Part shown: piece by piece, positions 7,416 to 19,661 of the stretch
Numbering within the stretch: the stretch's first letter is position 1
Layout: every line of letters begins with the position of its first letter
NCBI RefSeq assembly: GCF_003325455.1
Contig: NZ_CP025198.1
Span: 1,674,001 to 1,738,000, forward strand
Source of the DNA: Acidipropionibacterium virtanenii
GTDB taxonomy: Bacteria > Actinomycetota > Actinomycetes > Propionibacteriales > Propionibacteriaceae
DNA: 64,000 nucleotides
Direction: 5' to 3'
Translations under genes and position numbers: made by a program
Notes under the pieces: model-generated
Database searches by the model: none
The model's input: the letters and a program-made list of their open reading frames with translations, nothing else
Told to the model about the DNA's origin: nothing

Positions 7416-8224
7416 GTTCCTCCACCGGCGGGTCGGGTGCCCTGAGCGCACGGTTGGCGGCCCTCGATTCCGAGCTCGACTCGGTCCCGTCCTCCCAGCA
7501 GCTCAGCGACGATCTCTTCGGGGTCGTCGACCTGCTCGACGGCAATTCGGGGCTGCGTCGCGCGATCAGCGATCCCGCGGTGAATCCTGCGGCCCGCACG
7601 CGGCTGACCCATCGGCTCCTCGAGGACCGGATCGGTCCGGAAGCGCTGCGCCTGGTGGATCGCGCACTCGAGATCGGGTGGGCCGGTCCGGCGCAGATGA
7701 CCCGCGGCCTGGAGCAGGCCGGGGTGCGATCGGAGCTGCGGACCGCGCAGGGCGCCGGGGCCGGGGTCGACGTCGAGGACGAGCTCTTCCGGTTCGGGCA
7801 GACGGTTCGGGCCGATCCCGCGCTGTCACTGGCGCTGAGCGACGCCGACCAGTCGGTGACAGCCCGAAGAGGCCTGGTCTCGGGTCTGCTCGAGGGCCGG
7901 TGCCGGCCCGAGTCGGTGGTTCTGGCGGCGCGTGCCGTTCGGGCCACCAAGGCGAGCTACACCGACGTCCTCGACGGTTACGTGCGACTGTCGGCGAGGA
8001 TGCGCGACGAGCAGGTCGCGGTGGTGACCACCGCCCGGGGGCTGTCTGCCGAGCAGCGTACTGAGATCCTGCGACAGCTGGATCGGATCACCGGTCGCCG
8101 GGTCGATCTGAAAGAGGCTGTCGATCCGACGGTGCTCGGCGGCGCCCGGATCAGCTTCGGCGACGAGGTCATCGACGGGACGGTCGCGCGCCGTCTCGAC
8201 CAGGCCCGACGGACCTTGGGCTGA
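7412..8224 (+). CDS. atpH: F1Fo ATP synthase subunit delta
   Basis: This 270-residue protein is of the long actinobacterial delta type, about 90 residues longer than the E. coli subunit, with a helical N-terminal half. The C-terminal segment [22 protein letters not shown] is the family signature. It links the b subunits to the top of the F1 head. ATG 7412 overlaps the atpF stop by four bases. Confidence 0.93.
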   Translation: MSSSTGGSGALSARLAALDSELDSVPSSQQLSDDLFGVVDLLDGNSGLRRAISDPAVNPAARTRLTHRLLEDRIGPEALRLVDRALEIGWAGPAQMTRGLEQAGVRSELRTAQGAGAGVDVEDELFRFGQTVRADPALSLALSDADQSVTARRGLVSGLLEGRCRPESVVLAARAVRATKASYTDVLDGYVRLSARMRDEQVAVVTTARGLSAEQRTEILRQLDRITGRRVDLKEAVDPTVLGGARISFGDEVIDGTVARRLDQARRTLG

Positions 8225-8304
8225 GCGCACACAATGTTCTTACCCGCAGCCGGGCGGCCGGCCCGACCAGGGAATCCGATGAGGGAATCGGTGAAGGAGA
8301 AGCA

Positions 8305-9942
<1,638 letters not shown>

Positions 9943-9945
9943 GCG

Positions 9946-12325
<2,380 letters not shown>

Positions 12326-12326
<1 letters not shown>

Positions 12327-12742
12327 TGGCTCGCGACCCGCTTCACGTCGACGTCGTGGCGGCGGACCGCCAGGTCTGGGAGGGCGACGCGGTCAACATC
12401 ATCATCCGCACCACCGAGGGCGACATCGGAATCCTGCCCGGCCACGAGGCGATCTTCGCGAGCCTCGTTCCCTGCGCGGCCTCCATCATCACCGTCGACG
12501 GCCGTCAGGAGGTGATCGCGGTCGACGGCGGCTTCGTCTCGGTCGACAACACCGGGCGGGTCTCCATCCTGGCCCAGTACGCCACACGTGCCGAGGAGAT
12601 CTCCCAGGACGGTGCCCAGCACGACGTCGACACGATCTCCCGTCAGCTGGACCGCAATGACTACAGCGAGGACGACGTCCACCGTCTCCATCTGGCCCAG
12701 GCTCAGCTGATGGCCGCCAGGAGGCTCGAGGAGCACAGGTAG
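12326..12742 (+). CDS. atpC: F1Fo ATP synthase subunit epsilon
   Basis: The 138-residue subunit begins with the beta-sandwich domain (LHVDVVAADRQVW, GILPGHEAIFASL) and ends in a short helical region. Epsilon modulates ATP hydrolysis and couples the rotor to the c-ring. Its ATG shares one base with the atpD stop (TGATG). It is the last gene of the operon, followed by a long hairpin. Confidence 0.94.
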
Positions 12743-12759
12743 AACAAGCCAGTACCAGG

Positions 12760-12809
12760 ATGCCGGTGGCCTCCGGACGGGATCACTTCCGTTTGGACGC
12801 CACCGGCAT
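12760..12809 (+). terminator. Hairpin at end of atp operon
   Basis: Eleven-base perfect arms (12760-12770 and 12799-12809) enclose a second imperfect stem, giving one long hairpin just after atpC. There is no strong U-run. Position after the last atp gene and before a new promoter supports termination or 3'-end protection. Confidence 0.6.
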
Positions 12810-12816
12810 TCGGGTC

Positions 12817-12822
12817 TAGCGT
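12817..12822 (+). promoter_or_regulatory. Candidate -10 box for DUF2550 gene
   Basis: TAGCGT is six bases before ATG 12829, with TTGGAC at 12793-12798 as a possible -35 at 18 bases spacing. The transcript would be leaderless. Confidence 0.55.
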
Positions 12823-12828
12823 GTCTCC

Positions 12829-13332
12829 ATGGGTCCGATCGAGTTCGCAGGGCAGGTGCCCCTTCTCTCGACCCTCGAGGTGGAACTTGTCCTCGCCGCG
12901 GCCGTCGTGGTCGTCGTCGCGCTCGCAATGCTCTGGCTGGTGGTCCGCCACCAGCTGCTTCTGAGACGCCGTGGGGTCTTCGTCTGCGCCTTCCGGACTC
13001 TCGGCGGCGCCAGGGCCGGGCGCTGGATGCTGGGGGTGGCCCAGTACGCCTCCGGAACCTTCCGCTGGTACCGGCCGATCAAACCTCTGATGTCCCCGAG
13101 CATCATCCTTCGCCGTGGCGGGATGGAGATGATCGAGCACCACCGGCCCACCGGATCCGACGGAGTCCCGTTCATCGCCAGCCAGGTCGTGGTCACCCTG
13201 AGAACCCCGCTTCCCGGCCGGATCTCACGATGTCAGCTGGCAGTGGATCCCGGAGTTCTCACAGGCCTCATGAGCTGGTTGGAGGCCGGCCCGCCGGGCG
13301 GCCTCGATTACGTCTCGGCCGCCCACCACTGA
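12829..13332 (+). CDS. DUF2550 family membrane-anchored protein
   Basis: The 167-residue protein has one transmembrane helix (about residues 19-42) followed by a soluble domain with FRTLGGARAGRWMLGVAQY and LRWYRPIKP-type sequence (here FRWYRPIKP). This matches DUF2550, which almost always follows atpC in actinobacteria. The function is unknown. It has its own leaderless-type promoter rather than sharing the atp transcript. A strong hairpin follows. Confidence 0.8.
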   Translation: MGPIEFAGQVPLLSTLEVELVLAAAVVVVVALAMLWLVVRHQLLLRRRGVFVCAFRTLGGARAGRWMLGVAQYASGTFRWYRPIKPLMSPSIILRRGGMEMIEHHRPTGSDGVPFIASQVVVTLRTPLPGRISRCQLAVDPGVLTGLMSWLEAGPPGGLDYVSAAHH

Positions 13333-13367
13333 GACCCGGATCCACAGAACATCGCAGTCCTTCATGC

Positions 13368-13390
13368 GGCCCCGTGAGCGGGGCCCTTCT
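13368..13390 (+). terminator. Terminator after DUF2550 gene
   Basis: GGCCCC and GGGGCC pair around a six-base loop, followed by CTTCT. It lies between two converging genes and could act in both directions. Confidence 0.6.
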
Positions 13391-13420
13391 CATGTCCGGC
13401 GCCGGATGGCCAGCGGACCG

Positions 13421-14080
13421 TCAGGACTTCGTGTGAGGCCTCTGGTGCTCGGCATTGCGCTCCCCGCCCGGCACCCACAGCACCTCGTCGCTGGTATCGC
13501 CCTCGGCCCGGTTGGCGGCGCGCGACAGGATGAACAGCAGGTCCGAGAGACGGTTGAGATAGGTGATGGCCAGTTCGTTGACCCCGCCAGGAGTCGTATC
13601 GGGATCATCGGAGATCTCGGTCCCGTAGGCCTCCACGGCCCGCCACGCCGCACGCTCGGCGGTGCGCACCGCGGTGCGGCAGACATGGAGCTGGGCACCC
13701 ACCGGATTGCCTCCCGGCAGGATGAAGGAGCGCAACGTCGGCAGCGGGTCGCCGAACTCGTCGCACCAGTGCTCGAGGCGGTCGATGCTGGACTGCACGG
13801 TGCGCAACGGCTCCCACTTCGGGTTCGAGACCAGCGGATTGGCCAGGTCGGCGCCGACGTCGAAGAGCTCGTTCTGGACGACGGCAAGGGCCTCGCGGAC
13901 CGCCGGGGCGAGGTACTCGCCGTGGTCCAGGGCGAGCGCCAGGCCGATCGCGGCATTGGCGGCGTCGGTGAGCCCGTAGGCCTCGACGCGAACGTCCGAT
14001 TTCGCGGCGACCGAGTTGTCGACCAGCCGGGTGGTGCCGTGGTCCCCGGTACGGGTGTAGATGCGTGAGAGAGTGACCAT
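13421..14080 (-). CDS. PduO-type cob(I)alamin adenosyltransferase
   Basis: The 219-residue enzyme transfers the 5'-deoxyadenosyl group of ATP to cob(I)alamin. N-terminal RIYTRTGDHGTTRL is the ATP-binding motif, and ELFDVGADLA, FILPGGNPVGAQLHVCRTAVRTAER (shown here as separate blocks) and LNRLSDLLFILSR are conserved helices of the trimeric PduO/MMAB fold. Adenosylcobalamin is needed by methylmalonyl-CoA mutase, matching the epimerase gene 4 kb away. The transcript looks leaderless (TATGGT six bases before ATG 14080). Confidence 0.92.
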   Translation of the reverse strand: MVTLSRIYTRTGDHGTTRLVDNSVAAKSDVRVEAYGLTDAANAAIGLALALDHGEYLAPAVREALAVVQNELFDVGADLANPLVSNPKWEPLRTVQSSIDRLEHWCDEFGDPLPTLRSFILPGGNPVGAQLHVCRTAVRTAERAAWRAVEAYGTEISDDPDTTPGGVNELAITYLNRLSDLLFILSRAANRAEGDTSDEVLWVPGGERNAEHQRPHTKS

Positions 14081-14086
14081 GCACCC

Positions 14087-14092
14087 ACCATA
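14087..14092 (-). promoter_or_regulatory. Candidate -10 box for adenosyltransferase gene
   Basis: TATGGT on the minus strand lies six bases before the ATG at 14080; no Shine-Dalgarno sequence is present. No clear -35. Confidence 0.5.
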
Positions 14093-14118
14093 TGGGGTCG
14101 GTCCGACGAAGGAGTGCC

Positions 14119-14769
14119 ATGGCGAGAGTTCACGCTCCGGTGGTCGTGACGGTCGCCGCCCTGCTGGCGGTCGCCGGTTGCGCCCGGGAACCCGGGACCG
14201 CTGCGACGCAGGTCAGTCCGGCGCGGACCACCAGCTGCTCCTATCCGGCCGAGGGCACCCCCGCCAGGGCCGCCGACCCGCCCCAGGCGGCCGACATCTC
14301 GGCGGCCGGGACCGCCACCGTCACCATGAGCCTGGACTCGTCCACCATCGTGCTGCGCCTCGACCGGTCCGGCGCCCCGTGCGCGGTCAACAGCTTCATC
14401 CATCTGGCCGAGCAGGGGTACTTCAACGGCACACGCTGCCACCGGCTCTCTGTGACGACCGCTTTCTACCTGGAGTGCGGGGATCCCACCGGCACCGGGA
14501 CCGGGGGGCCCGGCTACCGGTTCGCCGCCGAGCTCGACGGCGATGCGACGTACCCGGCGGGCACCGTGGCGATGGCCACCTCCCAGGGGCGCAACGGCTC
14601 GCAGTTCTTCATCGTCACCGAGGACTCGGACATGCCCCCGAGATACACCGTCATCGGGACCGTCGACCAGGCCGGCCTGACCGCCGTCCGCACGGTCGCG
14701 GACAAAGGGGCCGGCGCCGACGGGAGGCCGCGGGACCGGGCCGAACTCGGCTCGGCGACGATGGGCTGA
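14119..14769 (+). CDS. Cyclophilin-type peptidyl-prolyl isomerase lipoprotein
   Basis: The 216-residue protein starts with a signal peptide ending in the lipobox LAVAGC, so it should be anchored to the outer face of the membrane. The rest is a cyclophilin domain: VNSFIHLAEQGYFNGTRCHRL, then GTVAMATSQGRNGSQFFI, the core of the active site. It probably assists folding of exported proteins. ATG 14119 has a good GAAGGAG site; the upstream ATG 14092 is less likely because it would precede the signal peptide. It converges with the hydrolase gene 12 bases away. Confidence 0.88.
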   Translation: MARVHAPVVVTVAALLAVAGCAREPGTAATQVSPARTTSCSYPAEGTPARAADPPQAADISAAGTATVTMSLDSSTIVLRLDRSGAPCAVNSFIHLAEQGYFNGTRCHRLSVTTAFYLECGDPTGTGTGGPGYRFAAELDGDATYPAGTVAMATSQGRNGSQFFIVTEDSDMPPRYTVIGTVDQAGLTAVRTVADKGAGADGRPRDRAELGSATMG

Positions 14770-14781
14770 ACCGAACAGTGC

Positions 14782-15606
14782 TCAGATCTGCTGCAGGAAG
14801 CTCCGCAGCACCCGGACGAAGGTCTCCGGCTGGTCGGAGTGCACCCAGTGCCCCGAGTGCTTCACCCGTACCCTCCTGACCAGCGGGAAGAGGGCGCTCA
14901 TCGCCGGCTGGTAGGAGTCGTGGACGTAGTCGGAGTCCTCCCCGCTGATCCACAGCGTCGGACCGCCCCAGCTGCGTCTCCCGGTATCGGGCCAGTCGGC
15001 GATCCGCGAGATCTGGGCGTCCAGCAGTTCCAGGTTCATCTGCCAGTGCCACTGATGCCCGGGCGCGGCGTGGACGTCGTGACGCAGGTTCTGCAGCAGG
15101 AACTGGCGGACGGCGCGATCGGGGACGCCCACCGACAGCTGCGCCTCCGCCTCGGCGCGGGTCCGCAGTCGTGACAGGTCCAAGGAGCGCATCGCGCGGG
15201 TGAGGGGGTCGAACCGCAGGTTCAGAGGAGACACCACCGGGGCCATGTCGACCACGACCAGGCTCGACAGGAGTTCGGGGCGGTCGAGCGCTGTGCGCAT
15301 CGCGACCTTGCCGCCCATCGAGTGGCCGAGCAGATGCACCGGGCGGTCGGGGGAGAGCCGCTCGATCATGGCGGCCACACTGGCCGCCATCCGGGGATAG
15401 GAGATCTCATCGGTCCACGGCGAACGGCCGTGGTCCGGGAGGTCGAGGAGGATGCATCGCCAGCGGTCGGGGTCGCCGGCGACCAGATCCTTGGCGACGC
15501 GGGTGAAATTCTTCCCCTGCCCGAAGACGCCGTGGCACCACACCACGGCCTGCGGCCCCGAACCGATGGTCGTCGAGTACAGCTCGACGGGGGAGAGATC
15601 ACTCAT
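14782..15606 (-). CDS. Alpha/beta hydrolase
   Basis: The 274-residue product has the alpha/beta-hydrolase fold signature: oxyanion region [21 protein letters not shown], nucleophile elbow GHSMGGK, and a C-terminal [12 protein letters not shown] with the catalytic His. It resembles the YbfF/esterase group, but the substrate cannot be read from sequence. ATG 15606 overlaps the stop of the upstream 94-residue gene (ATGA), so the two are cotranslated. Confidence 0.85.
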   Translation of the reverse strand: MSDLSPVELYSTTIGSGPQAVVWCHGVFGQGKNFTRVAKDLVAGDPDRWRCILLDLPDHGRSPWTDEISYPRMAASVAAMIERLSPDRPVHLLGHSMGGKVAMRTALDRPELLSSLVVVDMAPVVSPLNLRFDPLTRAMRSLDLSRLRTRAEAEAQLSVGVPDRAVRQFLLQNLRHDVHAAPGHQWHWQMNLELLDAQISRIADWPDTGRRSWGGPTLWISGEDSDYVHDSYQPAMSALFPLVRRVRVKHSGHWVHSDQPETFVRVLRSFLQQI

Positions 15607-15887
15607 GGGCGCGCCTTCCAGCAGCCGGTGTGCCAGTGTCGACGCGCCGAGACCGGGGATTCGGCGGTGAACCCGGTCGGGTCGTGGGGCCAGGCGACGA
15701 CATGGGGGGTGCCGGGCAGGATCGGGTGCAGGCAGCCCGGGCAGGTGTAGGTCTTCACAGCGCGCTCGCCGGGTACGGTGCGCACCACCTGCCGGCCGTC
15801 GGCCTTCATCTCGCTGTGCGCGTGGGAGGCGGGATTCAGCGGGTGGAACGGCCGGGTGTATTTACTGCTGCGCTTGTGACGACCCAC
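15603..15887 (-). CDS. Conserved actinobacterial small protein with CxxC and His/Cys residues
   Basis: The 94-residue basic protein starts with GTG ([10 protein letters not shown]) and contains [10 protein letters not shown], later HVVAWP, and a C-terminal RRHWHTGCW, a pattern that could bind zinc. Such proteins are found beside nucS and an alpha/beta hydrolase in many actinobacteria. The function is unknown. It is divergent from nucS with only 45 bases between start codons, so the two promoters overlap. Confidence 0.7.
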   Translation of the reverse strand: MGRHKRSSKYTRPFHPLNPASHAHSEMKADGRQVVRTVPGERAVKTYTCPGCLHPILPGTPHVVAWPHDPTGFTAESPVSARRHWHTGCWKARP

Positions 15888-15918
15888 ATGCTCATCTTAG
15901 AGGAAGGTCCGCGTCCGG

Positions 15919-15924
15919 TAGAGT
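15919..15924 (+). promoter_or_regulatory. Candidate -10 box for nucS
   Basis: TAGAGT lies eight bases before GTG 15933, with TTAGAG at 15897-15902 as a weak -35 at 16 bases spacing. A leaderless transcript is expected. Confidence 0.55.
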
Positions 15925-15932
15925 CTGCGTCC

Positions 15933-16646
15933 GTGCGACTCGTCATTGCCCAGTGCCAGGTTGACTACACCGGACGCCTGAGCGCCCACCTCCCGTGGGC
16001 CAAGCGCCTGATCGTCGTCAAGGCCGACGGATCGGTGAGCGTCCACGCCGACGACCGGGCCTACAAGCCGCTGAACTGGATGAGCCCGCCCTGCTCGCTG
16101 ACCATTCGCGAGCCGGACGCCGATGAGGCCTGTGCGGTGCCTGCCCTCGGCGCCCGGGTCCAGCAGGTGTGGGAGGTGGACGCGGTCACCGGGGACCACC
16201 TGCAGATTCTGCTGGGAGACGTCGACCTGGACGTCACCGAGGACCTGGGAGTCGATCCAGGACTGCAGAAGGACGGCGTCGAGGCCCATCTCCAGGAGCT
16301 GCTGGCCGAGAATCCCGAGGCTTTCGGCGACGGATGGTCGGTGGTCCAGCGGGAGTACATGACGCCGATCGGTCCGGTCGACATCCTCTGTCGCGACGCC
16401 GAAGGCACCTACGTCGCTGTCGAGGTCAAGCGCAGGGGAGAGATCGACGGGGTCGAGCAGCTCACCCGGTACCTGGATCTCATGAACCGCGACCATCTGC
16501 TGGGCGGCCACGTCCAGGGGGTGTTCGCCGCCCAGCAGATCAAGCCCCAGGCACGTACCCTGGCCGAAGATCGCGGCATCGACTGCCTCACCGTCGACTA
16601 CGACGCGCTGAGGGGCATGGATCACCCCGAGGAGAGGCTGTTCTAG
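15933..16646 (+). CDS. nucS: Mismatch-specific endonuclease NucS/EndoMS
   Basis: The 237-residue protein matches NucS over its length. The N-terminal DNA-binding domain starts [16 protein letters not shown]; the C-terminal nuclease domain has GPVDILCRD and [21 protein letters not shown], carrying the Asp, Glu and Lys of the catalytic site. The last residues (EERLF) resemble the C-terminal beta-clamp-binding tail. NucS performs non-canonical mismatch repair in actinobacteria that lack MutS and MutL. The GTG start is chosen because of the TAGAGT box eight bases upstream; no Shine-Dalgarno sequence is needed. Confidence 0.93.
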   Translation: MRLVIAQCQVDYTGRLSAHLPWAKRLIVVKADGSVSVHADDRAYKPLNWMSPPCSLTIREPDADEACAVPALGARVQQVWEVDAVTGDHLQILLGDVDLDVTEDLGVDPGLQKDGVEAHLQELLAENPEAFGDGWSVVQREYMTPIGPVDILCRDAEGTYVAVEVKRRGEIDGVEQLTRYLDLMNRDHLLGGHVQGVFAAQQIKPQARTLAEDRGIDCLTVDYDALRGMDHPEERLF

Positions 16647-16715
16647 GCGGGCGGCCACGTGTATCTCTCCGATCCGCAGGTAGTCCGCCGCGCCGATGTG
16701 TGTTCGCGCCCGGGG

Positions 16716-18038
16716 TCACTCGATGACGGTGGTCTTCTCCTCGGGTCCGGCCGGCTGATTGGCGGGACGGACCCTCGTCCTGTCCGCGTCGGGATCCGCG
16801 GCCTTCTCCTTGGCGGCGGGAGCCTTCTTCTGCTCCTTGTGCTCCTCGGCGAAGGGATCGGCGTCCGGGAAGTCCTGCTTGGCCTCCTCGGCCAGATCCC
16901 GCAGATTCCCGAGCTGAGCCTGCACCGACGCCTTGCGCTGCAGCAGCGCAGCCACCTCGCGCTCCAGCTGCTCCTTGCGCCAGGCGTACTGCTCCTCCAG
17001 ACGCTCCTTCATCATGGCAGCTTGACGGTGGGCGACGCTGATCCTGTTCTCGGCCTCGCGGGCCGCCTCGGTGCGCACCTTGTCGCCCTCGGTCAGGGCG
17101 TCCTCGCGGATCTTCTCAGCCTTGACGGTGGATTCCTGAAGATTCTTGGAGGCCTGGTCCATATCCTGTGACGCCTTGGCCTGGATCTCGTTGATCCTGG
17201 CGATCGCCTGGTCGTGGTTGGTCTTCGCGGCGGTCGCGATGCGCTCGGACTCCTCACGGGCCTTGGCGACGATGGCTGCGGCTTCCTGCTGGGCCTTGGT
17301 CCGCACCCCCGCGGCCTCCTTCTTGGCACGGCTCACCAGGGTGTCGGCCTCCTTCTGTGCGGAGGCGATGGCGGCCGAGGCCTGCTCCTGGCCCTTCGCC
17401 TGCTGGGCCCCGGTCTCCTTCTGGGCGCTCTCGATCATCTGCCGGGCCTGGGCCTCAGCGCTCTGACGGGTGGCCTCGGCCCGGGTGTTCGCCTCGGCGG
17501 CCACGGCCTGGGCATGGGTCTGGGACTGGCTGACGATGTTCGTGGCCTGCTGCCGCGCCTGATCCACCGAGGAACGGGCGTCCTTGGTGGCCTGTTCCCG
17601 CAGTTCGCGCTGGTTGGCCAGCCCGGCGACCCGGATGTCGTCGGCCTCGGTCTGGGCTGCGGCGCGCAGGTCGGCGGCGACCCGGCGTCCTTCCTCCTTG
17701 ATCCGTTCGGCCTCCGTGCCGGCCTTGGCCACCAGATCCTTGGCCTGAGTCTCGGCTGCCGTGAGGATGCTGGTGGCGTGAGCGCCGAGGCGAGCGAAAT
17801 CGGTCTTCTCCGCCTCCTTCTCGGCTTCGGCGACCTGATGGCGCATGTGACGGGTGAGCTGCTTGAGGGTGCTGACCTGCTGCTCGATCTCACGGACGTA
17901 GTTGTCGACGCTGGTGCGTTCGTAACCCCACATCGCGTGGGCGAAGCTTCCTGCAGCGCTGGCGCTGTCGTCGAACAGGTTCAGCCCCGTCTCCTCGTCC
18001 ATGGACTCCTCATTACGAGATGTGACTGCGTCGCTCAC
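16716..18038 (-). CDS. DivIVA/Scy-like coiled-coil polarity or cytoskeletal protein
   Basis: The 440-residue protein has a short N-terminal module with MWGYERTSVDNYVREIEQQV, similar to the DivIVA membrane-binding segment. A roughly 330-residue coiled coil rich in Ala, Gln, Glu and Lys follows, and then a charged tail. This resembles the filament proteins Scy and the so-called cellulose-binding proteins of Streptomyces and Wag31-like partners. A scaffold role in growth or division is inferred. Two adjacent GTG codons (18041, 18038) follow AAGGAG; 18038 has the better spacing and overlaps a short leader frame. It is smaller than Scy but longer than typical DivIVA. Confidence 0.75.
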   Translation of the reverse strand: MSDAVTSRNEESMDEETGLNLFDDSASAAGSFAHAMWGYERTSVDNYVREIEQQVSTLKQLTRHMRHQVAEAEKEAEKTDFARLGAHATSILTAAETQAKDLVAKAGTEAERIKEEGRRVAADLRAAAQTEADDIRVAGLANQRELREQATKDARSSVDQARQQATNIVSQSQTHAQAVAAEANTRAEATRQSAEAQARQMIESAQKETGAQQAKGQEQASAAIASAQKEADTLVSRAKKEAAGVRTKAQQEAAAIVAKAREESERIATAAKTNHDQAIARINEIQAKASQDMDQASKNLQESTVKAEKIREDALTEGDKVRTEAAREAENRISVAHRQAAMMKERLEEQYAWRKEQLEREVAALLQRKASVQAQLGNLRDLAEEAKQDFPDADPFAEEHKEQKKAPAAKEKAADPDADRTRVRPANQPAGPEEKTTVIE

Positions 18039-18067
18039 CACAGGCTCCTTCCGGTTTCCGATGCCAC
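18035..18067 (-). CDS. Possible 10-residue leader peptide before divIVA-like gene
   Basis: A GTG five bases after a TAGCGT box opens a frame MASETGRSLW whose TGA overlaps the GTG start of the coiled-coil gene (GTGA). The AAGGAG site of the large gene lies inside this frame. It may couple translation or be fortuitous. Confidence 0.3.
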   Translation of the reverse strand: MASETGRSLW

Positions 18068-18072
18068 CGTCC

Positions 18073-18078
18073 ACGCTA
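18073..18078 (-). promoter_or_regulatory. Candidate -10 box for divIVA-like gene
   Basis: TAGCGT on the minus strand, placing the start point close to the GTG at 18067. No clear -35 is seen. Confidence 0.45.
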
Positions 18079-18115
18079 CCAACGTCCACCCACCGTCCGA
18101 GGGTCCCGGGATGAC

Positions 18116-18155
18116 ACCGGCGGTGGAGGGTGCCGGGGCACCCTCCACCGCCGGT
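18116..18155 (-). terminator. Strong hairpin after methylmalonyl-CoA epimerase gene
   Basis: Two perfect 19-base arms (18116-18134, 18137-18155) separated by two bases form a near-perfect palindrome 31 bases past the epimerase stop. There is no U-run. It probably ends or protects the epimerase transcript. Confidence 0.65.
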
Positions 18156-18185
18156 GGAGATTCACTGCTTCGTCGTCGGCGACGG

Positions 18186-18647
18186 TCAGTCCTTGTAGGG
18201 CATGCCACCGGCCGGGGGCTCGGTGATCTCGATGAGCAGGCCGCCGGTGTACTTCGGGTGCAGGAAGATGACCCGCGAACCGGCCGTGCCGGAGGAGGGC
18301 TCCTCGGAGGTGAACTTTGCCCCGCGCTCCTTGAGGGTCGCAATGGTCTTGTCGATGTCGTAGGTGCGGTAGCACACCTGCTGAATCATGTTCCTGTTCT
18401 TGGCCAGGTACTTGCCGATGGTGGTGTCCTCGCCGAGGGGGGCGAGCAGCTGGACGACGGTGCTCTCCTCGCCGCGCTTGCCGGTGGCGATCATCGCCTC
18501 CTCGACGCCGTGGCCCTCGTTCTTCTCACGCAGCAGCACGTGGAATCCCAGCACCTCGGTGTGGTACTTGATGGCCTCGTCCATGTCCTTGACCGCGTAG
18601 CCGACGTGATCGATGCACGCGAAAGGGTCGTTGTTGAAGTTCTCCAT
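18186..18647 (-). CDS. mce: Methylmalonyl-CoA epimerase (atypical metal site)
   Basis: The 153-residue glyoxalase-fold enzyme interconverts (2R)- and (2S)-methylmalonyl-CoA in the Wood-Werkman propionate cycle. IDHVGYAV supplies His14, equivalent to metal ligand His12 of the P. shermanii enzyme. VQLLAP supplies the Gln ligand, and LLIEIT the C-terminal Glu. GVEEAM keeps the catalytic Glu48 equivalent. At the position of the ligand His91 this protein has IQQVCYRT instead of LHHMAWRV, so a Gln replaces the metal His. It has no partner genes beside it; the mutase must be elsewhere. A CAATAT box five bases before ATG 18647 may give a leaderless transcript. Confidence 0.85.
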   Translation of the reverse strand: MENFNNDPFACIDHVGYAVKDMDEAIKYHTEVLGFHVLLREKNEGHGVEEAMIATGKRGEESTVVQLLAPLGEDTTIGKYLAKNRNMIQQVCYRTYDIDKTIATLKERGAKFTSEEPSSGTAGSRVIFLHPKYTGGLLIEITEPPAGGMPYKD

Positions 18648-18849
18648 GGCCCATATTGTTTCACCTCAGCCCGTCGAGCGGGAGCCGGGGTGCCCATACA
18701 GCCCGAGCACAGATACCGCGGCACGCGGCGTTGCGGCTGGTGCGAGGGGCCCCGGTTGCACCAACATGGCACCGTTGAGTGCCTTCAGCCCGGGCCCCGG
18801 CCACCCATCCCAGCCGTTCACACCGGCCAATCCAGTACGAGGAGACGAC

Positions 18850-18996
18850 GTGAAGAAAACCGTCACGACCATCATCGGAGTCTTCCTGGTCGCCTTCGCG
18901 CTCTACTACGTCTTCACCGACCCGGAGGGCACCGCCGGCGTCGTGCGCGGCTTCTTCTCCGGGATCTTCGGCTTCATCAGGGCGCTGGGGGGCTGA
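18850..18996 (+). CDS. Small membrane protein (48 residues)
   Basis: The GTG start at 18850 follows GAGGAGA. The 48-residue product is one transmembrane helix (about residues 4-23) followed by DPEGTAGVVRGFFSGIFGF, an amphipathic segment. Similar short proteins precede a PH-domain membrane gene in actinobacteria. The function is unknown. It ends 8 bases before the next gene, so both should be in one transcript. Confidence 0.65.
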   Translation: MKKTVTTIIGVFLVAFALYYVFTDPEGTAGVVRGFFSGIFGFIRALGG

Positions 18997-19004
18997 CCCG
19001 AGCC

Positions 19005-19532
19005 GTGCCCGAGATGCTGAGGCGCTTCTTCGACCCTGAGGTGGACCGGCACCTGCTCACCGACGAGGGCGAGTTCATCATCGACGAGGTGGCCAAGCAC
19101 TGGATCACCCTTGTGCTGCCGGTTCTCGCGCTGGCGGCCAGCATGGCCTTCTTCGTCGCGATGATCGCACTGCCCCGGGTATGGGCGCTGCTGCTGGTGA
19201 TCGGGCTGGTGCTGGACGTCTGGGCCGCGGTGCGGATTCACCAGATGCACATGGACCGCTTCGTGGTCACCAATATGCGGGTCTTCCGGGTGCACGGGGC
19301 CGTCAACCAGCACCTGGCCACCATGCCGATGACCCGGATCCTCGACGTCTCCGTCGAGCAGCCCCTGCTGGGACAACTGTGCGGCTACGGGCATTTCATC
19401 TTCGAGTCCGCCGCCCAGGACCAGGGCCTGCGGGTGATCAAGTTCGTGGGCGACCCCGAGAGGCGGGACCTCACCATCCAGCGGGTGATCCAGATGGCCG
19501 GCCTGCGCACCAACCTCGCCCATCCGCGCTGA
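19005..19532 (+). CDS. Bacterial PH-domain (YdbT/bPH2-like) membrane protein
   Basis: The 175-residue protein has two adjacent hydrophobic helices (about residues 33-72) and then a bacterial PH domain: DRFVVTNMRVFRVHG, MPMTRILDVSVEQPLLGQ, and GYGHFIFESAAQDQG. These domains occur in membrane proteins of unclear function, possibly in stress or lipid-related scaffolding. GTG 19005 or ATG 19014 may be the start; GTG is used because GGGGGG lies at suitable distance. It is the downstream partner of the 48-residue membrane gene. Confidence 0.72.
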   Translation: MPEMLRRFFDPEVDRHLLTDEGEFIIDEVAKHWITLVLPVLALAASMAFFVAMIALPRVWALLLVIGLVLDVWAAVRIHQMHMDRFVVTNMRVFRVHGAVNQHLATMPMTRILDVSVEQPLLGQLCGYGHFIFESAAQDQGLRVIKFVGDPERRDLTIQRVIQMAGLRTNLAHPR

Positions 19533-19548
19533 ACCGACCAGGCGGGGA

Positions 19549-19566
19549 GGGGGAGTCGGCTCCCCC
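19549..19566 (+). terminator. Hairpin after PH-domain gene
   Basis: GGGGGAG and CTCCCCC pair around TCGG, 16 bases past the stop codon. There is no U-run. It may terminate the plus-strand transcript. Confidence 0.5.
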
Positions 19567-19607
19567 GCACCCCTCGTGGCGGGGGCTTGGGGTGCGTCAG
19601 GTCCGCG

Positions 19608-19651
19608 ACCGGGCCCGGCACCCCACCACGTGCAGGGATGCCGGGCCCGGT
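19608..19651. terminator. Perfect 13-base inverted repeat between converging genes
   Basis: Arms at 19608-19620 and 19639-19651 are exact reverse complements with an 18-base loop. The position right after the pgm stop (minus strand) supports a bidirectional terminator. Confidence 0.6.
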
Positions 19652-19661
19652 CGACGGCTGG

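Noticed and set aside
17214-19004. Very long plus-strand frame covering the divIVA-like and epimerase genes
   Set aside because: It is the mirror of the Ala/Glu/Gln-rich coiled coil and lacks any domain; only its last part from 19005 is a gene.
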